A stretch of 64,000 bases of DNA from Apostichopus japonicus (Eukaryota > Echinodermata > Holothuroidea > Aspidochirotida > Stichopodidae): contig NC_092571.1 in assembly GCF_037975245.1 (NCBI RefSeq), forward strand, positions 8,656,501-8,720,500, in the 5' to 3' direction. Shown here in pieces: positions 55,574-64,000 of this stretch. Made by a program: the position numbers and the translations under genes. Position 1 is the first letter of the stretch, and each line of letters begins with the position of its first letter. The notes beneath the pieces were generated by a model. That model was not told where the DNA came from, searched no databases, and worked only from the letters and a program-made list of their open reading frames with translations.

Positions 55574-56863
55574 GCAAGCCTATACATAAAACCTTTGAGT
55601 TGATTATCATGTTTAAGCTCTCCTAAGTTATGTATAGGAATTACCATAAAAAATAATGAAGTTCAATCAATGTTAAATCACATGTAGAATCACATTAAAA
55701 AATTAAATTGCCAGTGATGAAAATAATTGTTATGAGACCCTTCTGATTTGAATGCATATTGGGACTGAGCAAAGTCTCTGTGGCATAGAAACTATCAGTA
55801 AAGCAGCTGAGGGAGACTAAATTGAAGGGATGTTGTAGATATGAACTGTTAATTGAATGAGAACATGCAAACCCCCAAAATATTACTTTTAACTAGCGTC
55901 ATGTACAAAAACTGTAAAGTAACTTTTCTTTATCTTTGAGCATGAGCCATTGGTGAAGTAAAAATCTCTAGGCATGTATGAAAATTATGCAGACTACAGT
56001 AGCTATGAGTGACTTAATGGAGCTTACAGCTTTTTAGTTCAATATACTGTATTCCGTACTACTACAGTACATGACATTAATGAATTAAATTGTAATTCAT
56101 TTAAAAAAATTTGCAATCAAGAGTTGAGTTACTAAATAGTTTATTCACCGATAACAAACTTAGTGTCAAATTAAGAAAGCTGCTATAAGCTTTTTTATAT
56201 TTTAGACATTGTAGGACCCACACCTGTTAGACTTGTAGTAGGTTTTAAGTAAATGGCCTTTAGTTTCTTTAGTTGGTGCAATAATAACTGATTATTCTGC
56301 TGCAAGCCAAAAAGGTGAGGGAATAAGAAATAAATTTGAACATTTTACTCTTTTCGATATTGTTTATTACTATGGAGTAATATGTACGTATCTGCAGATG
56401 ACAAAACCTTATGGTTCACAATGTTTTATGGGGGAAAACCTTTGGGGCATGGATTTTTTCTCCCCAAATAATTAACAAAAAACCTTCCCCTTATCCACAG
56501 TTGTACTAAACATTATGTCAAAATCTAAGATGTGACCCTCAACATATATCTCCTGCAATATATTTCTTATCTTATCTATCCTCTTCATGGTCCATCTCTC
56601 AAATCTTGTCACTTAATGACCATTCACATAGAAACTAAATGCAGTTCAAAGCTTTCATGAAGGGTCTATAAAGACTGTAACAACTTGTTGGTTTTGATGG
56701 AAATCCTTCTTGCAAGTCTTTTCTGTTTGTCTCCCTCACCATCGTTTTCACCCGCCTCTCCCACTCATTTACTCTATGCCCAGTTGAATTGATCTAGAGA
56801 ATTTCTGCTGGTTGTAAGGCCATGTGTCCATAATGTAACAATCATAGCCATTTCTCATAACAG

Positions 56864-56924
56864 ATCGATGAAGAAATTTCCTGAAGTTAGAAAATTACCT
56901 GAAATTGAAAGAAAAAGAATCCTG
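56864..56924 (+). CDS. UXS1: UXS1 exon 5: linker to the catalytic domain
   Basis: This 61-nt exon lies between CTCATAACAG and CTG/GTAGGT. It encodes SMKKFPEVRKLPEIERKRIL, aligning with the human KYPPVKFLSEKDRKRIL segment, and ends in phase 0 immediately before the Rossmann motif. Confidence 0.92.
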
Positions 56925-57161
56925 GTAGGTACTGGGTTCTTGAGTATTGGTTTTGGAAGATTTTATATGACCAAGTATATGTTAAATAAGTACTCTGCAT
57001 ACGGTGCAACAGTTTTCCAAGATTTGGATGGTCATACAGAGAGGGGCTATAGAAACAAATTGGAAGACTTAACCTAGAATTGCCAAACATAGTAGATGCA
57101 TGACAGCATGTCAGAGACAAATGGTTTCTCTCATGTCTGCCTCTGTCTTGTACTTTCATAG

Positions 57162-57342
57162 ATTACTGGAGGGGCTGGTTTTGTTGGTTCGCATTTAGTG
57201 GATCGGCTGATGGAAGATGGACATGAGGTCACAGTGGTGGACAACTTCTTTACAGGAAGAAAGCGAAATGTGGAGCATTGGATCGGACATCCAAACTTTG
57301 AGATGATTAATCATGATGTAGTTAATCCTCTTATGATAGAAG
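57162..57342 (+). CDS. UXS1: UXS1 exon 6: NAD-binding Rossmann N-terminus
   Basis: UXS1 converts UDP-glucuronate to UDP-xylose in the Golgi or ER lumen using bound NAD+, supplying xylose for glycosaminoglycan linkers. This 181-nt exon encodes the extended-SDR glycine motif ITGGAGFVGSH (residues 98-108 of the model). The Asp that binds the NAD ribose is in VTVVDNFFTGRKRNVEHWIG. It continues through FEMINHDVVNPLMIE. It is preceded by TTTCATAG and ends GAAG/GCAAGT, a GC donor. Reading on past the GC soon gives a stop. Splicing to exon 7 restores the conserved VDQIYHL. Confidence 0.97.
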
Positions 57343-58442
57343 GCAAGTACAGTATGATGGACATGAGGATTTACTTCGTTCCTTGCTTACCTGTCTCTCC
57401 ACAAACTTAGCACCCTTGTTCTACCATGCCTAGAATGTCCTAGTAATCTTTTAACACTGTGTGCCCTCTATTACCAGCTCCTCCTGTCACCCCCCTTCCT
57501 TTTCATTCTACCATCCAATGTGCCTGGAGCTCTATTTTTCGAGTGAATGATTTCCATCGGAATTTGTCCGTTTATGATTACCTAGCATAGGCGATTTTTC
57601 CATCTACTGGTAAAGAGAGAGTGTAGAAGTTCTGGCAGCAAGATAAATATCCTTTCTTGCAATAGGGAGGGTTTGGGGGCTATTTTAGGGAGCGACTTTC
57701 ACTCCTTAGTTATGCTAGTTTCCCCCACCTTTTTCTCACACACACGCTATATGCGGTAATAGTATTTTCTCTCTTATATTTTTGTTTCATATTTGCCTTC
57801 TCTTAAATTTGAGCTTATTCTCTTCAAGTTTCCCTTGTTTACTCCACTTTTTGTGGGGTGGTTAAATTAGGTCATTTCTTGTTACCTGTGTAAGCTGCAG
57901 GCCTCAAGGCTAGTGACATTGTTAAGGTACTACTACATAAATCTACCTTTTTCTAGATTATATCACCTTCCCTGTTTCTCCCATCACTTTTGTTAGTATT
58001 TGTTAAGAAGTTCACCCTTAACTTGGGGTTTTAGTCACATAGCCAACTGAAATGCGTTATCTGCTCCATGTTCCGTCCTGGGAGGGCTTGGGACATACAT
58101 GACCTTTACTTGAAATGCCGTTATTGCACCAGAATGGATCCGTGTCTGGTCTGCATCCAGTTAACCCCCAGGGCTGGAAAACCTTGCGAACCTTGCGAAC
58201 CAGGATTGCGGAAATACCAGGTGCTCGGGGAAATCCAGCCTGGCTGAATAAAAAATAAAACGGTCCTGTTTGTGTTCATCAACTTTGTCTCCAAAACTCA
58301 CATAGTACTGCTTGTTGTCAAAGTTTGTTTATAAGATTCTCAATACTGTCTTGTCCTTGTTCTATTTGTCTGAAACCTAATCTCCCATAGGGAACATTGG
58401 TCTGAGTATGAAAATACTTGCTTAGTGTCTCTTTTGCCTTGT

Positions 58443-59603
58443 CAGTGTGTAAATTTAGCGGTCGTCTGAGACGACCAAATTACCTGCCGGGCAACCAATA
58501 CTTGTCAAATCGTGAATTACTGGTTGCTCCGCGGACAACCAAAAACTTTCGAAACGGCTGGTTAATGTTCCGTGAAACAAACGGGTAAAGACAAGGAATT
58601 AATTAGGTAAGTCAGTAAAGGATCGGTAAAGTTATGCGAAATATTATCTTAGACGTTCCAGAAAGTAGGTAAAATATCCCTGTAACATTTAGGTAGTAAA
58701 ACACACCTCAAGCCAACTGACTCCTTCGCATGAACAAAACAATCTATTCCCCATGACACACGAGGCACAGTGCATACCATACACGCATAGCACGATATCA
58801 AGGCCCCTATAGTTATGGCCATCTTTATGAAAGTAAACCTTGTAATAACATGTGTTTTAGGCCACTTGGCATGATTCACTTAATGCTAAATATTGTTTCC
58901 ATGTTCTTGTATAAAACGTCAACTTCGCAAAATACAATTAGTTGTGTTTTTGTAGTTACGTGTTATCCGTACCGATGAGGTGATTAGGCTATTTGCTATA
59001 CACTTAACTATGGTAGAATATTATTTTTTGCGTATTATTGGAATTCTAGAAAATACTTTCTTTCCCCCTGCTTTGCAACAGATTTGATCTTACGGTTTAT
59101 TCATGAATATGTGTACTAGAGCCTTGTTTACATGACATTAGTTGCATTCAGCATGATATGCCAGTTTCGCATGAATTTTTCGAAAGTGTAAAATTTGAAA
59201 GGTGAACCAACTTACTTTTCGTACACAATTGGTAATTTCACCCCCCAAAAAATTCCATGGTTATTTATTTATTTTCAAGGGAACAGTTCATAACAAACTC
59301 AGATATTCTCTTTGAATGTGCCCTCCATATATCTCTCTTTCTCCGTCCACTGTGTTAGACTAATTTGCCAAGTTCCCTGTCTTCAATATGGGGCTCTTAG
59401 TTAGAAGATGTTGTAAATAAAGTGATGAAGTTGAATGAAATGTATCTTCTCCTTAATGGAGTTCCTTTGGCCATCCCAAATACATATAACCTACTTTACA
59501 TGTTTCCACTGCAGGACCACCAAAATTTCAGCAGGACAACCAAAAATTGGTGAGCTGGTTGTCCTGGGGACAACCACTTGAAATTTCTTAAATTTATACA
59601 CTG
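58443..59603. mobile_element. Putative TIR element with GGACAACC subrepeats, 1.16 kb
   Basis: The ends CAGTGTGTAAATTTA and TAAATTTATACACTG are inverted repeats with one mismatch. Both subterminal regions carry repeated GGACAACCA/TGGTTGTCC motifs. A CAGTG start is hAT-like, but no 8-bp target duplication is evident. A related motif cluster lies near 41640. Confidence 0.6.
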
Positions 59604-59778
59604 CTCGTATACATTCGTTCTTTTTATTTTCAATTCTGCCATCCTCTCCGACTTAACTATAATAAATATCCTGACCATCAGTTCCAGCACAGTTCAGTAA
59701 TTAAGCTCTCCTTTGAGTCGTATCACTTATTCCTTTCCCACAACATACAGTTCAAAAGTGTTAACCATTTGCTCCATC

Positions 59779-60616
59779 CAGGGACGTAGCTAAGGCCTGT
59801 TGATTGGGGAGGGGGGGTGTAGTGGCTGAAATTCCAACTGGATGGGTTTTGGAGCCATAAAATTCTGACTGCTGCCTTTTAAGTAAGTTTGTTCAATTGC
59901 TCAAATGGAATGAAGTGAACAATTGAACATTTTGCAACAAAATTTCCAATTGACCAGATATGATAAGTTGTCAATTAAACATTTTGCAGAGAAATGTCCA
60001 ATTGACAAGATATGATTATAAGTTGACAATTAAACATTTTTCAGAAAATTGCTCAATTGCTCAGTTAAAGCAACTGAGCAATCCAACATTTTTCTGATTT
60101 TTGATAAGATTTTATCTTGTTATCTTAACAATTTACTGAAAGAATGTCAACTTATGGGGCAAAGTTTTTCTTATGTAGATGGCACTTTTAAGCTTCCGTA
60201 TATTAGCATTGAGTGTTTTAATCGTATACGATAGAGACATTGTAAACCCTGAACTTACTTGAAGCTAGGGAACAGGGTTAACCCACCTAATAGGAAAGTT
60301 AATATGTAAATTATCTGAATTGAAGCTGACTTAGGCATTTTTTAAGAGTATTCAAAATCATACAAAGTTTTTGTATGGTGGAGTATAAGGATCCCGAGAT
60401 ACAATTTCCCAATGTGACAAGGAAAACGTGGTAAATATGACTGATTAGAGGTCAATTTTGACCAAAAATTTTAGGTCACTCACAAATTACAAGAATATGT
60501 GAAAATAAGAGAACAACAGTCGGAAAAATTAGACTGTCGCACTCAAATTTTCCAACTATCGTCAGTTTTACCAAGATTGGGGGTGAGACACCCCCACCCC
60601 TCTAGCGAAGTCCCTG
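59779..60616. mobile_element. hAT-like non-autonomous element, 838 bp
   Basis: The left end CAGGGACGTAGCTA and right end TAGCGAAGTCCCTG are imperfect inverted repeats. The flanking 8-bp target duplication GCTCCATC is perfect (59771-59778 and 60617-60624). Inside, about three copies of a ~65-bp unit with TCCAATTGAC and AACATTTTGCAG lie at 59921-60070. No transposase is encoded. Confidence 0.9.
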
Positions 60617-63354
60617 GCTCCATCCACTTGACGTTGCAGTATGTGGGTCAAACTGTTTCAACGATGATAAGCCTACATCATCCATAGCCATCGTTCAATA
60701 GTAGGTCTTCACATATGTGCTATCATTAAGTTCACAAATATTAACTCGTGTGTATACTTCATATTGGACGTTGCGTATGTCTTAAGATACTCAAGAACTT
60801 TAGTGTATACGGCAAAACACTACAGCGGTCTGTTCAAATTAAATCTAACAACTTTAACACGGCTTTATCAGTACGAATTTGGTATCCTCGTCGCCAAACT
60901 ATGTTGAGTGCGCTGTCCGGATTTGCCAATTAATAAGAGTAATAAAAAAGTGTGGGTTTCAGTAGATATATTTAGATGATATTCGTTGACTACCAAGCTT
61001 GTAAGTTCTGTTCCCAGTTTCTTCACTGACATATATATGACCTTTATACATAAGCTTCCAGTATGAGGTGGTATATAAGTAAGTTTTAAGCATAGACACT
61101 ACAAAAGTTATTTTCGATTTAGTTCCTTCTTGGTATGGTGATGTAACAAATTACATCATAGGTAAATGTTTTATGCAATAGCAATTTTTATTTTTATCTC
61201 AATAATATTCATGGTGGTTGGGGCTTATTGGAAAATTGTCAAAAATAACTTGTAAACATGGTATCTCAATAACCACAAGTTGAATCAAAGCCATGCTCGG
61301 TTGATACATGCCCCATGATTGAAATTGGTAGAGGTAAAAAAAATGTCAAAGTCTGGGAACCTTTTAAACATCATAACTCAACATAATTATAGCTGAAATA
61401 AACCTGTCAATTTTCAGAAACTAATATTTTCTTTTGGTGAACTTAGTTTAGTCAGAATCAGTTCAATTAAATTTTGTAAAGAGGATCTATAAGTCTTCAA
61501 CAAAACATAGTCAACCAGGAAATTAAATCAACTTCACTGAAAGTTGATATGTAGTATTGCTTTAAACACACTAACCACAGGCCCAAATAAGTTTCACTCT
61601 CTGAGCATCAAGGGGTCAGCAGGTTATCTTGAATGGTGCAAAAAAAAAAAATTCTCAAGAGGTCAACATGTTATCTCAAATTCTCAATTGGTCTCAAAAT
61701 TTGCCCTTTTTTATACCAGGATGTGAAGATATTTGAGGGGTGTTTAAGCAATGTCAGTTGAGCGCTCAGTAGTTTATAACAATTATTAAAGGGATTTGCA
61801 TGTTCAATATAAAAAATAGAAAATTTGCTTTTATTCATTCACTGTATGTATAGATATTTCACATAGGAATTGGAATAAAACCTTTAAACTGTGAAATCCT
61901 TACCAGTGGTTGATATCCAAAAGGGAGTGATACACAACAGCGGAATTCTCTGATCTTTTCTGGTTCTCACTTAATTGTCACACAAATTTAAGTCACTTGC
62001 TCTACAATAGTCACATACTTATGTAGAATATTTAGCAATTGTATGGCAAGAAAACACAAAGCCGACAGGCTTTCTGGTTATGCTATGTGATTAAATAGCC
62101 TTTGTCAACATGCTAACTGATTCCTGGTACCTTCCTTAATATGTTGCTGGCTGCATTAGTCAATAATAATCCTCTTCATTTTGGTGTGCACAAGTTCAAG
62201 AATATTACCCATGTAAGGCTTACCACACTGAATAAGTTTAGGCATTAGAACCACTAACAGTTTTGTCTTCTGGTTTTGTATACTGCTTACATTGTCAATT
62301 TCAATTTCTTTATTCCATCATAAATTACAAATTTATAAATGGGACACATTACAATGATACACTAAAGACGTAAAATGTACAATCATGAAAGCATGAACAA
62401 ATCAGAAATAAGATGGAGGATTAGAAGTTTTTCCTTAGAATGAAAGGTTGAAAAGGATTAAAAAGTTCATAACAGATATTCTAAGTACCCATTTTGAATA
62501 TAAATGGCTGCTCTGTTGATAAATGAGTTCTTAAAAAGCATAAATCTAAAAGTGCAAGATAGTAGGATTTTGTAGATTGTACTTGTTTGTTCTATTGCAC
62601 AGAGAGATCAACTTGGAGTGAAGTGGGTGTACGTATTTCAGTATTGTTGCCCAACAATACACGTATTATGTCAACTACTTACTGTAGCTGAATTAATCTT
62701 TATATGATTGAGTACTCAACATCATAGAAGATTGTTAACTCGGATGTTCACATTTTATAAATAATATTTCTGATTATGATTATTATAATTATTCTTTGTT
62801 AATGACATAGATTACAGGGTTACTCTGTGACACTTGGAAGTGATGATATACTGCCACAGCTGCCTTATGATTTCTTTATTACTCAAATTGTTACCTGACT
62901 TTCATAAGTAATGAAATGACACACTGTGGCAAGATTTCCTGCTCAGTTGTAAAACACAATGTTTCAAAAACCATAATCAAACCAGTGACCAGCCGTAAGC
63001 AACTCCTCAGTACATTATTTGATTTCTTTGTTGTAAGTTTTATTGACTTTGGAATGCATTATTTTATAGAATAATGCCTACCAAAGTTGCTTTACAACTG
63101 AGCTTTTCTCTGGTACATTCGTGCATGATTCTTTGTTATTATATAAATACCTTTAATTCCACAATAAACTGAATATAAATTGCCTTCTTTTATTCATAAT
63201 TTGGAAATTCTATATTATTATTTGCTCCCCATTAAATAAAGGTAACACTGAATTTGTGCTGTACACATTTCTATCAACACCTTTTGTATTATTTTGGAGA
63301 ATGTAATTCAAATACAAAGTTCCTTTCAAACTTGTTACTTGTTTGTATCTACAG

Positions 63355-63519
63355 TTGACCAGATATACCATCTTGCATGTCCAGCATCACCTCCTCACTA
63401 CATGTATAACCCCATCAAAACCATCAAGACTAGTTCCATAGGAACTCTCAACATGCTCGGTCTAGCCAGAAGGGTTAAGGCTCGATTGCTTTTAGCGTCA
63501 ACATCAGAAGTCTATGGAG
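63355..63519 (+). CDS. UXS1: UXS1 exon 7: Rossmann fold and catalytic Ser/Thr region
   Basis: This 165-nt exon begins after GTATCTACAG and completes the split Val codon, giving [20 protein letters not shown], the most conserved UXS1 segment (human [20 protein letters not shown]). It ends [12 protein letters not shown]-type at GGAG/GTAAGG in phase 1. The Ser/Thr in ASTSEVYG belongs to the SDR catalytic set. The partner YxxxK motif lies in a later exon beyond the window. Joined, the seven exons give 637 nt without a stop. Confidence 0.97.
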
Positions 63520-64000
63520 GTAAGGCGGGCTAGGAAGTATATTTTGTTATCAAAAACTACTTGCTTTTAAAGGCATAGACACTGAGTTGGCATTCTGTAA
63601 TGTCTATTTTGTTCAATGTTACCACTGCCATGTGGCTATTTCGGGAAAGAGGCCCTCACTTAAAGCTTTTGTGAAATGTCTACTATAATCAGTGGGGTGA
63701 AGGCCATCAAAGTGAGCATTTGTGAAATAACTTTGTTAAAGGGATACTGCAGTGAGTGAAGTTTGATTGCATATAAGAAAACTAAAGGAAAGTTTTTCAT
63801 CTTCAGGTCAAAACCACTTCCATATAACATTTGTATAGTCAAGATAAGATTATTTCCAATTTGTTCACAATTTGTGAATGCATATTGCAAAGGTAGAGTG
63901 AGTTTGTCATCTTTGTCAATTGAGCCATAATATGTGCATATGAGCCATATACATAATTGTTAAAAAGTGTTACCTGATTTATCCACAGAAAAAAAGTCAT
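63520..64000 (+). other. Start of UXS1 intron 7
   Basis: The donor is GTAAGG. No further exon is visible before the window ends. Confidence 0.8.

Larger units (their letters stand above)
57343..63354 (+). other. UXS1 intron 6, GC-AG type, 6.0 kb
   Basis: The donor is AAG/GCAAGT and the acceptor GTATCTACAG. It contains two TIR elements (58443-59603 and 59779-60616). The rest shows no gene. Confidence 0.9.

Noticed and set aside
58443-59603. Firm hAT assignment for the GGACAACC element
   Set aside because: The TIRs fit, but the flanking 8 bp (TGCCTTGT and CTCGTATA) do not match, so only a putative TIR element is called.

Overview
This is a 64-kb piece of an AT-rich animal nuclear genome. It has introns, few genes and many transposons. 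The one conserved host gene is UXS1 (UDP-glucuronate decarboxylase 1, a Golgi type II membrane enzyme). It starts near 41.3 kb on the + strand and runs off the right edge. The repeat types (hAT-like short elements ending CAGTGGCGTAGCC or CAGGGTTGTCC, Ty3/Gypsy elements, a SWIM-domain MULE, Penelope-type ribozyme tails) suggest a marine invertebrate, probably a deuterostome such as an echinoderm. That placement is inference; no species can be named.

Left part (1-16.2 kb). Two abutting minisatellites occupy 1-1288. A decayed Gypsy element (about 2.16-5.8 kb) has its gag split by a 997-bp hAT-like element with a perfect 8-bp target duplication. Four copies of a ~220-bp repeat follow. Next is arm 1 (7.28-9.85 kb) of an inverted duplication whose partner lies at 38.2-40.7 kb. 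A degraded MULE transposase/SWIM gene sits on the minus strand at 13.3-14.8 kb, beside a helix-III-less hammerhead ribozyme candidate.

Middle part (16.2-38.2 kb). A complete, apparently young Ty3/Gypsy retrotransposon occupies 16204-25534 on the minus strand. It has 2.0-kb LTRs that are almost identical, a CTAG target duplication, intact Gag and Pol frames, and a 10-nt gag/pol overlap that implies -1 frameshifting. To its right are a cluster of short GC-rich transposon pieces, a copy of a twin-CCAAT block, and long stretches with no recognisable gene.

Right part (38.2-64 kb). Arm 2 of the inverted duplication is followed by a probable divergent promoter region and UXS1. Seven coding exons can be joined in frame (29-codon membrane-anchor exon, stem and coiled-coil exons, Rossmann-fold exons), giving 212 complete codons before the window ends. 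The 11.9-kb intron 1 carries three large related repeats, one with a 400-bp tandem array. All three are packed with AGGTCA half-sites in DR1, DR4 and DR5 spacing. The 6-kb intron 6 uses a GC donor and carries two more TIR elements.

No defence system, CRISPR array, tRNA or rRNA gene was seen.
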